Assembly (NCBI RefSeq): GCF_000346465.2
Contig: NC_034009.1
Span: 41,611,897 to 41,675,896 of the forward strand
Source of the DNA: Prunus persica
Taxonomy: Eukaryota; Streptophyta; Magnoliopsida; Rosales; Rosaceae
Direction: 5' to 3'
Length of the DNA stretch: 64,000 bases
In this document: piece after piece, positions 40,392 through 53,719 of the stretch
Position numbering within the stretch: the stretch's first letter is position 1
Layout of the letters: every line of letters begins with the position of its first letter
The notes under the pieces: generated by a model
The model's input: the letters and a program-made list of their open reading frames with translations, nothing else
What the model was told of the DNA's origin: nothing
Databases searched by the model: none
Position numbers and translations under genes: made by a program

Positions 40392-43300
40392 ATGTCCTAC
40401 GCCTTCACTAGGTCACTAGGGTTTTTCTCCGCACTCAAGAAGGTCATTTTATCAACAAAGAAAACGAATAGCAGCCTCCCTCTACCGTTTGCTGTTTCAG
40501 GTTAGTTTGGTCCCTACTGTTTGGTTACTGAGAAAATCCAGTAAAATCAGTTCGTTTCTGAATTTATCAATCTGTTTGCGAATTTCAGCTATGGATGGTA
40601 ATTCAAGTTGCGCGTTGGTGTTATGCGGAAAATCATCGGCAGAGAATGAAACTGCCAAAACGCTGAAGAACAGTGGCGCTCTGAAGCTCACTGACAACAC
40701 TGAGCTTTCAATTCTTCTGCACTCTGAATCGGCAAAACCGATCAAGGAAGACGCTTTTGGGGTGGATTCGTTTATGAACTCTCTCTCAACCAATCGGTTC
40801 GGAAGGTTCCTCCTTTGGTCTCCACGCTTGCCTTCAACGCACGACGTCATCTCCCAGTAAGTCTCATAAAAGCCCTTAGCTTTGTTTGCCTTTCTGAAAC
40901 GAAGTGAACGGATATTTAGCTTTTTCTCAGGAATTTCTGTGAGCTTCCTATCGGTGCAGTTTGTGTAGCTGATGTTCAGTACAAAGGGCGAGGTTTGAAA
41001 TGCCAATTGGTGGTTGACATTGATTTTACTGGTTTATTGTGTTATTGGGATTCAATTTATTCTGTGATCTTTTCCAGGCCGGTCGAAGAATGTGTGGGAG
41101 TCTCCCAAGGGTTGCCTTCTCTTTTCCTTTACTTTGCAGATGGAGGATGGCCGAGTCGTGCCTCTTATACAATACGTGGTGTCTCTTGCTGTCACGGAGG
41201 CAATAAAGGATGTTTGTGATAAAAATGTGAGTGCATTTTTCTTGCTGAGTTTGATATAGAAAGAACCTTGTCAAATTCATATTGCAGTTAATAGGTGATG
41301 CTATAGTCTCCCAACTTTGATACACTTGTGTTAATACATCTTTTGAATTTCAGGGCTTGCCATATGTTGATGTTAAAATAAAATGGCCAAATGATCTTTA
41401 TTTAAATGGCCTCAAAGTGGGAGGTATTTTATGCACCTCGACATTTAAATCAAAGCAGTTCAATGTCTCTGCTGGTAATTAGTCTCATCCTCTGGGTGCT
41501 GATTAGCATATCTGATTGGAAATAAGCATGGTTTCACATACCTACTGGCTGCTTTGTTACTTTTCTGTAGACCTTGTTCCATTCAAGTATTAGATGAATG
41601 CCTCCATCGACAACATTGGATAGTCAAGAAGAAACTCTATGTTGATAATGATGACACAGATATTTTTGCTTCTGTTCTTGCAGGTATAGGTTTGAATGTT
41701 GATAATGAGAAACCAACTACATGCTTGAATACATTTCTTAGAGAATTGTCTGTTACGACATACCAGTTTAGAAGAGAAGATATTCTTGCCGCCTTCTTCG
41801 ACAAATTTGAGAAATTTTATGAGCTTTTTATAAATCAAGGTAAAAAATCATCGCATGTCAATTAACCATCAAATATGTCATATGATATATCAATTATGCT
41901 ATTCCTTCATTTTGATTTTAATGCTTAATCTTACTGTTTTGCCTCAACTATGTATGTTGGTGCCTTGCTTTCTATTTTTTCTTTTAAGTTTTATGCCTGT
42001 CATGAAAAAATATCTGAATAACTTTTCCAGCTAGAATCCCTATAAATGAACAATCTTTGAACTTGTTATATGAAATTTCTTTTGATCTCAAAATTTGAAT
42101 CCTTGGCAATACCATCGCAGTTATATTTTGCCCTCCTTTTTAACAACTTTATTTGTTTCCTGCATAGATATATGGAAAAAGAAAGGGTAAATGTAATCAT
42201 TTCTTTCTCCAAAAAAATATAAATTCTAATTGACCTTGTTTCCAGAGTTTCTGTTTCAGTAATAAGATTCTACTCTGATCAGCAAGCACAATAGTGAATC
42301 CATTAAGGGCATGTGTTATGAAAAGTAATGCATGGTTCATTTAATGCAGGATTCCAATCTCTTGAGGAGCTATACTATAAGACGTGGCTACACAGGTAAC
42401 ACACTGTCATGTAGATCTAGATTCTACTATGAATCTTTATGGTTGAATTCAAGTTAGTCATTTTTAGGCGTAGTCTTGTCTAGCTTCAAAAACCAAAGAA
42501 GCCTAGTGAAATGTAACACCAAATATTCTGTAAATTTTGTCTCACTTGGTACCCATTAACATTTTTTACTTAACCTACAGAAGTCGTCTTCCAACCTTTT
42601 ATGATGGCCTCTTGATTTTCTTCTCATAAAGTATGGAAACCATTCTTGTCATTCTTGAAGTTAGTTTTGTTTTGATATCTGCAGCGGACAGAGGGTTATT
42701 GTGCAAGAAAAGAATGACGATCAAGTTGTGGAAAACGTGGTCACTATTCAGGTTTGGCAAACTAGAAAGTTGCTAGATGAGTTACTGACTCAGAGTTTGA
42801 ATATTCATGCCTATGTACACGAAAGAGTTTGTACCCTTTCTTATGATATAAACCCAACGAAAATCTGTTATTTTATCCTTTCTGGTTCAGACAGGAATTT
42901 AAGGGTTACCTTTATGGATAAAATTTTGGGTCTTGTGTTCATAAAAGATATGCCCCTTTCCCTTGATATACAGAAGTTAAAGAACGTGTTCAGTAAAAAT
43001 GTGTGAGAATCCTTTATTTGAATGAGATGAAAAGATCTAAGCCTAAAATTCATAAACTAGGGGGAAACTACAATTACAACTTTTATGGTTGACTCTTTTT
43101 ACATGGATAACCCAGTAATTTATTTTCCACTCTTATACCCCTTATGGTTTCCTATGTTACCACCTATATCATTTGTGATTTACCCCATGTAGCCATTGAA
43201 TAGAGAAATAAGACAAGGATAAAATAGGCATTTGCATGCTTATTAGCAACATCCATTAAATAGAAAAATTAGTAAACTACAGAGTGTAAATGTCACAAGT

Positions 43301-45028
43301 AAACCACAGGTTATACCCTTTTAAATAGGGTACCATATAGGGTCTATATGTACGTCCTCCTAAATTTTATCATGAAATTCTCCCTTCTCGTAGATTTTAT
43401 AACGTAATTCTCAGACAGTTTGAGGTATGATTGTATTGTCAATACTATATATTGGTACTAGGTTTTCAACATCTAAATGTTTAATTTGCAGGGTTTGACC
43501 TCATCAGGATATCTGTTAGCTATTGGTGATGACAACCAGATGTGTGAACTTCATCCTGATGGCAATAGGTAACTTTGCTAAATTGATATTATTATTTTTT
43601 TATGATATAATGATGTTTAATTAACTATGTAACTTACATAAGCAGTACCTGTACAAGCCTCTTTTTTTTTTTTAATATAGTCCCATGGATGTTTATAATA
43701 GTTCCACTTGTAAGTAGGAAAAGTGAAAACTACCGGAAGAACATTTAGTAAGCAAGCCATATGGTTTATATAAACTGTAATTTCCATTCATTTAAGATGC
43801 TAGCACAAATTTATTTTTTTTCTTGTTTTGGGCCAATGTGATAGCACAATTTAGAGCCACCAAGATTTTCATGTTCAACCAAAAAGAACACTGTTTGGTC
43901 AAGACTGCTTTAAATGTTTTATGTCATATGGGATAGATACCTGGTAATAAGGTTCAAACTTTTTCATACGCCTTACTGGGACATCATAAGCACAACTTTT
44001 TGGGTTTGATGTGGTTTTCGCAACTCTTGAAAGTTAGATATGAAAGGAAGTATTTATAAGTTGGTAATAAGTGAATATAGTTATTGGAACTAGTACATAA
44101 TTCTTGGTATTATACCTGAAGGTAGCTCCACTGTTTTGCTCACCTATTACTGGATTTATTTGACTATTAGTTAAATTTATGTCCTGATTTTGTCCTAGTC
44201 CCGTATCATATAATCTTTTTGTTTGAAGATGTGTCCTTAACTAAATTCTGGGCAGATCACTTGAGACATCAATTGGTGAGGATATGGAAATTGCAACATC
44301 ACCTTTTTCTATCTGTTAATTTAAAATTGCACCCCTGCTTTAATACGTGTGTCAGGTTGCTTGGTCAAAAGGACCGCAACTTGGCATCATTGTTCTTTTT
44401 GAAATTTGGTTTTACCATCCAAAGTTGAAATAAGGGTTCTGGTCATGTCTCTTGTACTCCTTTTCTCTCCCAATACAGTCATTGTGAAAAACTCTTGCAT
44501 GCATTTACCATCTTAAAAGTGACGCCTGGTTTTATTTCTCATTTACTGGCCTCTTAATCATTGCCTTCTATTTCTGCAATAAATCAGTATCCATGCATTC
44601 CTGGGTATAACTTTGGGGCAGAACTGGTAGGTGATCTTGACATGTCTTTCTTGTCAAACATTACATGCCTGTATTTCTGTCTCTTCCTCAACTTGATACA
44701 TGTAAAAAAGAATACATAAATAAGTATGTAAGTAATACTAAGTAAATATGCTAGAGGATCACTAAGAACATCCCGTTATATATTTTGCCCCTTTTCCCGA
44801 TCAACTATGTATAGCTTCAGTGTGAAGCATCCCCTGCATTCCCTTTGTAAGATAAGTCATTACAACTTTTGGCAATTTGATGCAGTGGTTTTACACCAAC
44901 ATGTTATATTTTCAGAAGTTTGTCAGGACATGAGCCTGCTATTCTTAACCTAAGTAATCATGATACTGTTTCTATTTCTCTATAGTTTTGACTTCTTCAA
45001 AGGATTGGTCAGACAAAAGCTTGACTGA
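40392..45028 (+). CDS. HCS1: biotin-protein ligase (holocarboxylase synthetase 1)
   Basis: Joins biotin to the conserved Lys of carboxylases (acetyl-CoA carboxylase BCCP in plastids, methylcrotonyl-CoA carboxylase in mitochondria) through biotinyl-AMP. Exons are 40392-40500, 40589-40856, 40931-40992, 41078-41226, 41354-41474, 41684-41839, 42350-42395, 42685-42751, 43492-43568 and 44986-45028, giving 365 aa. The N-terminus (MSYAFTRSLGFFSALKKVIL, rich in Ser/Lys/Arg, no acid) looks like an organelle transit peptide. A second in-frame Met lies at codon 38 (MDGNSS). The catalytic core has GRGRSKNVWESP (about 145-156, biotinyl-AMP loop), then KIKWPNDLYLNGLKVGGIL with the essential Lys, then GIGLNVDN. 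The small C-terminal domain ends LHPDGNSFDFFKGLVRQKLD. The last intron, 1.4 kb, precedes a 43-nt coding tail. Size and motifs match Arabidopsis HCS1. Confidence 0.93.
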
Positions 45029-48000
45029 AGAAGATGCCTTGGCACCATGCATCAGTGGCTACAATCTTGCTCTATCATGTGCACCACTGAGAATGTTCTC
45101 TCTTTAGTTACTTTTTTCCATTTTGTTTTTATTTATTGTTCTCAGTATAGATCTCGACAAACTTAGATCTGTCTTTCTTTGCTTAATAATATCAGAAGTC
45201 ATGGATTACAACCACTCTACTTTGTATACTTGCAAACAAGAAATGGATTGTGTTTTGTGTCATGATCAACCCAAATAATCAATCATTTGTAGGAAATCTG
45301 GTCATCCTTGCCAGCTTTGAGGTGGTTTGAATAAGTAGTACTTTTTTTGTGGTTGGTTGGGGAAAAACTATTATAGAATATTTTCTTGTCCAATGGGTGC
45401 TCAAAAAATATGCTTAGTTTTGTTGGCTTTGCTAAGATCTGAAGGCCCCAACAATGACCCACTGGCCAGAATGTCTTGTTTGTAAGGCAGTATATGGTGA
45501 TGCAAACAGAACTCTTTGGTTGCCTATATCATTGTTAACTGGTTGAAAAACATGTAGGATAACATGTAGGATAAAGATTCTCTTCCAAAAGAAGCCAACG
45601 CTCATTTTTGGTGCGTCCTGTGGTTGTAGGGTACCTGCTGTCCCTCTTCACATTCTGAGTTTGAGTCTTTTGTTATAGGGACAGAGAAAAAGGAACCCAC
45701 CCCTCCCACATGCACAGCCTTCTATACCAAACAAAATGTCCTAAATTGAGGCCACAACCCTTTAGTGGGGGTCCATACAACATTACCACTGTCTCAATTG
45801 GGAATCTGGTTAAGCCATCTTCTCCAAGCTGCAAAAGGTCACGTTCGACGTAAGATATCACCAGTCACGTTTTCGGCTAGTGTCATGTCTCATGTTTCGG
45901 TACTCATAATAGAGGTACTGCACTTATTAAATTGGATAATTTCTCGCATAAAAGAGAAAACGAATCACATCATCAAGGGTGGGACTCTATGGGACTGGAT
46001 CTCGGAACGAGAGCTTGATCCAGTCCCGGTCCACCCACGAAACAATGTCGTTGACCACATTTGAAAGCTTTTTGAGATTCATTTCCAAATTAGGTTCCGC
46101 CAATGTACCAAACCCACGCATCAAGTTGCAGCTTTTGTCTCTCATTTCCAAATGATAGGATTGTCTTTGCATGAGTTGAAAAAGTTGGCATTCACATTAC
46201 ACTAGGACACATTCTAATACCTTGTATTTGGTCGTGGCATGAGAACAACAACTGTGTCGTTTTGGTGGTAGGGGCTCATGGGGTGCAGTCTAAAGAAGTA
46301 TTTGTTTCTGTGTCGGTCTCTGCTGGTTGCTAAAGATTGTGATAGACGTGCTTGGCAGTGGCTGAATTCCAAGCTTCTCTTTTTAATAGCTTCAGGTTTA
46401 AGACACTTCAACGTGATATAATACGTGTTAGGTTGAATTTGTGCCACAAGACAGAAGTTGGATTCTTGGCCTTCTCCTTGTAATTCTCTCTCAAAATATT
46501 AACTCTAAATCATATATTGGAAGAAAAATAGGGCAAAGGATAAAATTCGTTCGGACAAAATCATTCGGAGTCAATTCAGATGAATCATTAAAGCCTTCAA
46601 TGCCATGAGAATCTATCCATTTATCAACTTGGAGCATAAGATTTTTATGGATTAGAGTGAAGAAAGCAAGTACATGATAGTATGACAAAAGAAGAAAAAT
46701 CCTTCACAATAATAGAAGTATAGCATGCCCTCAAAAAGAATAAGAGAAAAAGACGACTAGAGAGGAAGAAACGAACAGAAAGTTATACTAATCACGCTCT
46801 TGTTGCTCAAAATTTGCAATATTTCATTTAATGTTTCAATCAAGTCTTCTATTTAAGTCATGTTCAGAGAATTTTTGACAACCAAAAATGCTTTTAAAAA
46901 AGTTTTGGCAAAAATGTTTCTAGTTCATAGAAACGTTTTCCAAATAAATACTTCCAAGTGCTTTTCTGTGTAAATTTTTAATAAATATTTCAACGTATTT
47001 ATTATAAAAGTGTTTATGCACAAAAATGTATGTTTTTTTACGAAAGTAATTCCAAATTATGAAGCAATATAGTCTCTTATTTCACCGACGGTCACAATCC
47101 ATTACAAAATATGCTAATTCGATGTGATGCAAGTTTAGGGATCGATGCAATTCAACTAATCTTTCATTTATGTGAAAAGCAATTTTAAAGTTGTATTGTA
47201 TGTGAAGATGGCAAAAAAATAGCAATGGCATCATCGAAATGTGCTCTAGCTATGAGTCTATGACTATGAGAGAATGGCATTGTTTCCATTCGAGGGAAAA
47301 AAAAATTAAAGGGAGCTCAACACAAGTGAAATATAATATAAAAATATTAATAGTCACTCGAATGAAATCTGAGTCGAACTTTAACAATAGAAAATGTTTG
47401 TTTACCCCTAAAAAGCAATCAATTATTCAAAAGAAGCACTAATAACTGGTAGCTGGAGATCAGTCAAAGATCCACTGAATTATCATCACATGGCAATATG
47501 GCTGGTGGACCATGGTGGTTTAGAGACTTAAGCTCTGTCTTATAGTCGTTAAGTCGACGGATTCATCATTCTCTGTTAGGATTTAAATCAATCATGATCT
47601 ATCTATTCTCTCTTAAGATATCAATCAATCATAATTTACATATTCGATTAGATCGTGTTTCTATTACATACGAATCCATCCACCCATCTTTTCTTTCTTT
47701 CTTGTTTCTTGTATCTTGCTTTTGATTGTTTGGTGTTCCTTTGTGGGCTGTGACATCTAAATCTTCACCCTTTTTTAGTCGAAAAAGATTTTCCCTGAGT
47801 TAGAAATTGGTTGGCAAATGATTGGCTTTTAGTCAAAAAGAAGGCATGCTTAGTGGCACTGATGATGGAGGAGAGCCAAGGATGAGGTTTGCTTGCGTTG
47901 CAATGCTGCATTGAGAAGAGACGACGTTGGGAAATTATTGCTGTTTACATATGTTTGAAACTTTTGGGGCATGTGATATATAATATTGCATAAAATTACA

Positions 48001-48468
48001 TCAATTCTAGGAGACTTTCATGCAAAGAAAATATCATTTTTTATATCTCGATCAATAGCGTAATGACACACTGGATAACTTTTTCACATATTCTTTATAT
48101 TATTAGCCGAATATAACAAAATAGTGTGATCTATATTAAAAGAAAGTTTTTCTGCAATTCTAGAGTTCTTTCTGAACAAGTGGGTGTAAAAAGTAGACGT
48201 GGCTCTCTTTGGACAACTAATTATGTGCCAATCATCACTTTCTTCATCGTTTGTATTAATATTGTAAAATAAATCGCATGCTTTGCTAGCTCTTAGTGGT
48301 ATAGCTTTATAGGATAGGGTTAGGTTTTTCTTTATCTCCTAGACCTAGTTGGACCTTAAACATATAAAGAAACTCAATATAATTTAGTCACACTTCAGGG
48401 TAGGTTCGGTCCTTAATTAGTTGAGGTAATGTAATTGGCTTAGGGTAGGTTAAAATCTATTATTTTAT
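45029..48468. other. HCS1 3' flank and gene-poor spacer
   Basis: The first 100 or so bp are probably HCS1 3' UTR. Later short open frames have no recognisable product. Around 46860-47060 is a patch of AAAGTG/CACTTTT-like sequence that may be a decayed hAT-type MITE, but no boundaries could be fixed. Confidence 0.35.
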
Positions 48469-48658
48469 CAGTTTCGATCTCTTGGACTACAGAAGTTCAA
48501 GAAATTGTGGTCACCCACCGTTGGATATTAATCCAATGGTTCAAAAAAATTTCTTAAAATGAGTGCAAGAGTGAGTAAACCGTTGAATTTACATCCAACG
48601 GTAAGTGACCACAAATCTCTTGGACCCTTATGGTCAGAGATCCAAGAGATCAGAACTG
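48469..48658. mobile_element. foldback MITE (190 bp)
   Basis: The arms are imperfect inverted repeats of about 60 bp. The left one starts CAGTTTCGATCTCTTGGA and includes TGTGGTCACCCACCGTTGGA. The right one reads TCCAACGGTAAGTGACCACA and ends CCAAGAGATCAGAACTG. A clear target-site duplication was not found, so the superfamily is unassigned. Confidence 0.6.
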
Positions 48659-49723
48659 GTTCTTTTATTTAAAGAAAAAAATAAAATAAAAGGCTATTTT
48701 TTATTTAGTTCATATAAGAATCAAACATATGCTTTTATAAAGTTCTTATTGGGCATGATTATTTGGTTCAATATATTATTTTCTATTTTCTATTGTTTAG
48801 GGGAAAGGAGGGGCAAGACTCAAGATTGAACTCTCTTTTTTTTAGGACTTTTACTATTGAGATAAGCGATAATATACTAAATTCATACAGTATATATATG
48901 ATAGGACCCGAACACAGGACCTTGCATGATAGAATAATCACTCCAAATCACTATACTAATGAATTCTTTGTATTAAATTGTATTTTTTAGTGTATGAAGT
49001 AAGCGCAAACATTATTCATGATTAACTTACAAATCTAAAGGCATGTATATTATTGTTGCTAAAGATCTATCAAAAGCTCAAGAAATTGTTCATTTTTGAA
49101 ATCAATAATGTTGCAATAGCTTGATCAATTTCTGATGATAAACTAGTTGTGTAAATTTGTATGCAAAAGCTAGGAGGTTGAAACTCATCAACACAATACA
49201 TGATTCTCTCGTTTTATTTCAATTAAGATACTCAAATCAACATGAAGATATCGTTTGTATGAGATAAAATCTCAAAAGTTGTTCAGCTTAAAAACTACCA
49301 ATAAATGCTCAAGGGTAAGATTGGTAATATTGGTGATTATTTTTATTTACCAAAATAAAGGAGAAGAAAAAAGTACCAGCTGAATGCCAACAAAGCACAC
49401 AGAAACAGAATGTTGTCTTCCTTTGTCCTCTGTCCTCTGTTCTGACACAACACAAGTAGGTACGTACACTGTGCTGTGCAGTAGAAGATTACTTCTCGCT
49501 CCTCACCAAGGACGACCACCGCGTGTGTCATCAGCGTCACCCTCTGCCAGCTTTGACTGGGTTTTTTCGGGGCCGTACTCAAAATTAACTACAGTTTCTT
49601 CTAAATTCTCTAATTTCGCGTGACCATCTGAGGTCGGCTACACGTTTTATCTATTATTCTCCACATGTGTTCCATGCAGCCACGCCTTATACCACTCCCT
49701 TACGCGGGAGGTACTGCAAGGGC
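48659..49723. other. AT-rich spacer with a tRNA-like repeat remnant
   Basis: Near 48900-48960, read in reverse, GTGTTCGGGTCC resembles a B box of a SINE head. The block 49380-49640 is less AT-rich but has no recognisable gene. Confidence 0.3.
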
Positions 49724-49848
49724 TAATGGGTCCCAAAAACTTCACTCGGCTACAGCCTAATGGGTCTTAAAAATCTCATTCAGATATAGCCTATTGTTTT
49801 GAGATTTTTGAGTACGCTGCAGTCGAGTTAGGTTTTTGAGACCCATTA
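49724..49848. mobile_element. small inverted-repeat element (125 bp)
   Basis: The left arm TAATGGGTCCCAAAAACTTC and the right arm (reading inward) TAATGGGTCTCAAAAACCTA pair over about 33 bp. They extend to CTACAGC and CTGCAGC. An inner partial copy of the arm begins at 49762. No target duplication was established. Confidence 0.5.
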
Positions 49849-50255
49849 ATGATTTGGATTTATTCTTGTCAAAGGTTTGATTTTTCTTTTTCTAATATCA
49901 TTTATGTGCAAAGATTTTTATAAAAAATTAAAATTAAAAATAGTTAATTGAGCTATAAATTAGTGTGATTTTTATATGGTTGAATATGCTCTTGACAATG
50001 GCGAAATATTTTTTAGATGCCCCAGGGCAATCTCTCGCAAGCTCGCATTTATTTCTAAAAAAAACTATAGAACTGTAAGTACATTAAAAAAAAAAATTAT
50101 CATTAGATTTTTAACTAATAAATGTCGCTAGCCCATTCATTAAAAAATACATGGTTTGACCCTTGCATTTCCTCGATTAATTGTCTCAATTTATGGAGAA
50201 AAAACTCTTGTGTCACGGTAGCAATGCTTCGTTCTCTTAATTTGTCTTTTTATTT

Positions 50256-50400
50256 ATTAATACAAGTGATAGTTTAAACTACAAAGGGAATGTGGTTTCT
50301 CACACACATACTATCAATGTGCTATGGGGGTTCGAACATGATTAATCTGCAAGTCAATACACTTTTTCACTGGATTAGACCCCATTGGCCGATTTATCTT
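50256..50400 (-). repeat. SINE-like dispersed repeat, copy 2
   Basis: The reverse complement aligns by eye with 1103-1240, including GGGGTCTAATCCAGTGAAAA, the B-box-like GTTCGAACCCC, and the CATAGCACATT and GTGAGAAA blocks. The opposite orientation and the distance of 49 kb show a dispersed family. Confidence 0.45.
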
Positions 50401-52321
50401 CTTACGTGAACTTGCAAGTTATTTCCGGATTCATTCTCTTCATCCTCATTTAAATATCCATTCAAATCAATTTTGCATCAAATAATCTTGACACTTTCAT
50501 ATTCATTTCAGTTTGTATCACGACGTATATTATCGTGTCCCTGTTACATACGTATTACAACATATTTAATTATAATTAGCACATGTGATTTGGTTTTTCA
50601 TTGAAAAAGAAAAGGTTACCCATGATAATATGCACGATACACTGTGACCAAAGAAAAACATTTAGGTTAAACATTGAACATATAGTTTTGTATTTTAAAC
50701 TAAAGTTAACAACATTGAACAACTTTTGGAAGCCATGTAAATTATTCATTAAAACGCATGGATGGCTTAAAATATTGGAAATATGGTTTTATTTTGGTTT
50801 AAAATAATAAAACACCATAATTCCCCCTAATGTGAGAGTTGGGGAATATAGTCAACTATAGCACAACAAAGATTTTTAAAAAGAAGATAAAATATTTCCC
50901 AAATTAATTTTTGAGGACTGCCTGCAATGCATGTAATAATAATTAAGAAATGATATTAGATTATACTAAAATTCATGGCAAAAGTCAATATGGACGTTCG
51001 GATATCCAACTGTGATTCGAAATTCTTAATGTCGTTGCTTCCAATTTGATCACTTTGTCTTTAGCTTGTATTATTCAATCAGTGCATAGTGCATACTCCC
51101 ACGTCGCTCTCTGAATTGAGTTTTTGATGTGAAATGTGTATATTGTGAATTCACCACTGTCCAAAAAGCACAAATCATGAGTTCTTTTTAGTGTGATTGT
51201 TTTTCAATCGATAAGATAGGTTAAAATTTAAAATATCTTTTAGCATTAGGAAGAGAAGTACCGTTATAAATTAACATTGTAATTTGAAAGTAGTTAGAAT
51301 AATTTTCCTTTTTAAAAAAAAAAAATTACAAAGGTAGTGATGATAGTAGTTTATATCAGTGGCAAACTCAATAATTCACACAGATAATATTGGATGATGA
51401 TGTCTCGAGTGCAAGCCTAAATACTCGCATTCACTTAAGTTTCAAGCCCTTTGCAAACTTATTATACATAAATTAACAAAATCTTTTTTGTTGGTTAGTA
51501 GCCTAGGCCTAGAGAAGTCCTTCCTCGGATGCCAAATCTTCTGGTATCAAAATAAGGTTATATGCCATTTGGTTGTAAAGATTTGATATTCTTTCGGTGA
51601 TCCCCCAAATCCAATAATAATATTTTAAAAAACCAAATATCCAAAACAAAACCAAAAAAACAAAAACAAAAATCAATCATCAAATGATTTAGAAGATGAG
51701 AATATTTTTTTCTAGGGGGAATAAGTAAAAGTTGATTGTGGAACCAGATTATGATAAGTACATTAGCTTAGATTCAAAGTTATGGTGGACATGGTCAATA
51801 TTGCTACTATTTACACGTGTACCCCAATTAGTAAATATTTACTTTGTTTTTATTTAATCTCGGACGCGAAATAGTCATAAGAAATTTCTCATGAAATAAA
51901 TAGGACCAATGACTTTCGGAAAATAGAAGCTTCTAACATTTACCCCAAACAGATTTAAGCATTTTAATCAGGACAAATCAACTTTTTGATAGGCAGCCAA
52001 GACAAATCGTAATCAAGGAGATTATCATCTAATAATTGGATTTAGGGATGAAATCTTCTTCCCTTTAGGATTCTGTGGATTGAATTTTCACGCGAGTAAT
52101 AACTCCTTGACGTCAACCTAGACCCCAGAAATCTACAGAAGGATTTTTAACTCTTTTACCTCTATTTTTTCCTTTTGGCTTGCAAGCTATATGACCTAGC
52201 TTCTGCATCCACAGTTAATAAGAGGGATTTATTATTGTGGGCATGAGAACATAAATCTCAGTTTAGTTTACTTATTATTTATTAAACCGTCAAGTTTATA
52301 AATGTAAACAACTAAATACAT
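50401..52321. other. AT-rich spacer, no gene supported
   Basis: No feature is recognised beyond short simple-sequence runs. Confidence 0.4.
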
Positions 52322-52400
52322 TGAGTTTTACTTTTTTGTACAAGTAATAGTCTAAACTACAAGAAATAGGGTTTTTCACACACACAATTAAATGCATTGA
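52322..52400 (-). repeat. SINE-like dispersed repeat, partial copy 3
   Basis: Only the 3' part of the family is present: TACAAGTAATAGTCTAAACT through TTTTTCACACACAC, matching 50262-50312. Confidence 0.35.
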
Positions 52401-52698
52401 TGTTTAACAAATGGAAAATGCAATGGGGACAACAAATGAGATAAGCTTAACAAAAAATGGATAGATCAATAACAGCATAATACCAAATTAGACCCTTTGT
52501 TATTTAATCAAAGTGCTTTAAAATTCCAAAAAATTTCAAATTTACTTGCTCTGTAACTTGAACCAAAAAAAAAAAAAAAAAGAGTGAAGGGGTTGTAAAT
52601 TGTAACTATCTCAAAAAAAGTAGGTTGCATTTTTTATACGAAAAGAGAGAAAAAAAGGTTGAATATCGTCTTCGTGCGATACAATTGTACAACCTACT

Positions 52699-53197
52699 CA
52701 CTGGCGGACTCAGAAATGTTTTAGCGGAGGTGCAATATTGACCAAGTATGAAAAATGGTTTTTCGGAATAATCATTTTCTCAAGATAATTTTTCGTGGCT
52801 TTTTATTCCTTATACACCAAATAAGAAAACATGATTTTATGGGATTTTAATATGAAGTATATATTGACTTAATGAGCCATCATTTTTAGCCTAAATCGTA
52901 TTTTGCACTAAAATTGAATTTTCATATTTTGATTTGGTGAGAATTTGATTTTCTAGTATTTTTATTTGAATTCAAATGGGGGGTACTTCCTTATTTACAT
53001 TGTAAATTTAAGTAAATAGAGTAATATAAAAATAAATAAAAGTAAAAGGACAAAGAAATTTACTTAATTGTTGAAAATAGAAATAAGGTAATCTGTACAC
53101 CAATTGAGCAAAGGGACAATTTGAAGCACCTACAATGGTTTTTCCGGCGAGGGGAGGTGCAACTGCACCTCCTTGCGCCTTAATAGGTCCCCCCCTG
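52699..53197. mobile_element. non-autonomous hAT element (499 bp)
   Basis: The element starts CACTGGCGGACT and ends AGGTCCCCCCCTG. The inverted ends match at roughly 9 of 12 bases, and CAGGGGCGGA-like termini are typical of hAT elements. It is flanked by a perfect 8-bp duplication, AACCTACT (52691-52698 and 53198-53205), the hAT size. No transposase frame is present. Confidence 0.75.
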
Positions 53198-53322
53198 AAC
53201 CTACTCTTTTGATTTGGCTACAATGTACCCACCTAAAACGTTCAAAATAAAATTTAATGAACGACTAATAAGGGTTGATTAGCACTATTTTTAAATTACA
53301 TGAATAAGCATCTAATTACATT

Positions 53323-53719
53323 GAGCATCCACAATGGGCTCCATAAACCATATTCTTAGACAAATTTTAGGAATGAATCGTAAAAATGCAACTCCAACCA
53401 CGCTCCCTATTCACCTCCTAAAATAGGAAGTCCTCTAGGAGCTCCTAAATCTGAGGAGAGAGAAAGAACTCCTAGTGGCTCCCTATAATTTAATGCTGCT
53501 TTATTTAATAAGTATTACAAACCTTTATTTAATGCTAACTATTTTTTATTTTATTTTTTAATAGAGATGGACTAATCAAAAAAGAGTTATAGTATTTATG
53601 ACTCTCCAAATTAGGGAGTATGGTTGGAGTTGAAATTTTTTAGAGAGCTCATAAAATAGCTTTCTTATATTTTTAGCTAAATTTTAGCTAAGAAAGAGAG
53701 AGCATCATTGTGAATGCTC
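53323..53719. mobile_element. MITE with GAGCATYCACAATG termini (397 bp)
   Basis: The left end GAGCATCCACAATGGGCTCC and the right end (reading inward) GAGCATTCACAATGATGCTC are inverted repeats. No clean short target duplication was found directly at the ends. The longer direct repeat AGCATCTAATT occurs at 53308-53318 and 53743-53753. Confidence 0.6.

Noticed and set aside
41554..41683. Coding extension upstream of HCS1 exon 6
   Set aside because: The open frame crosses intron 5. The acceptor at 41683 joins SAG to IGLNVDN exactly as in biotin ligases.
45673..46172. Short open frames on both strands downstream of HCS1
   Set aside because: No family resemblance, no splice context and no start-site features.
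47300..47325. miR319-like word AAGGGAGCTC
   Set aside because: Only about ten bases match, the 3' part differs, and no paired arm was seen nearby.
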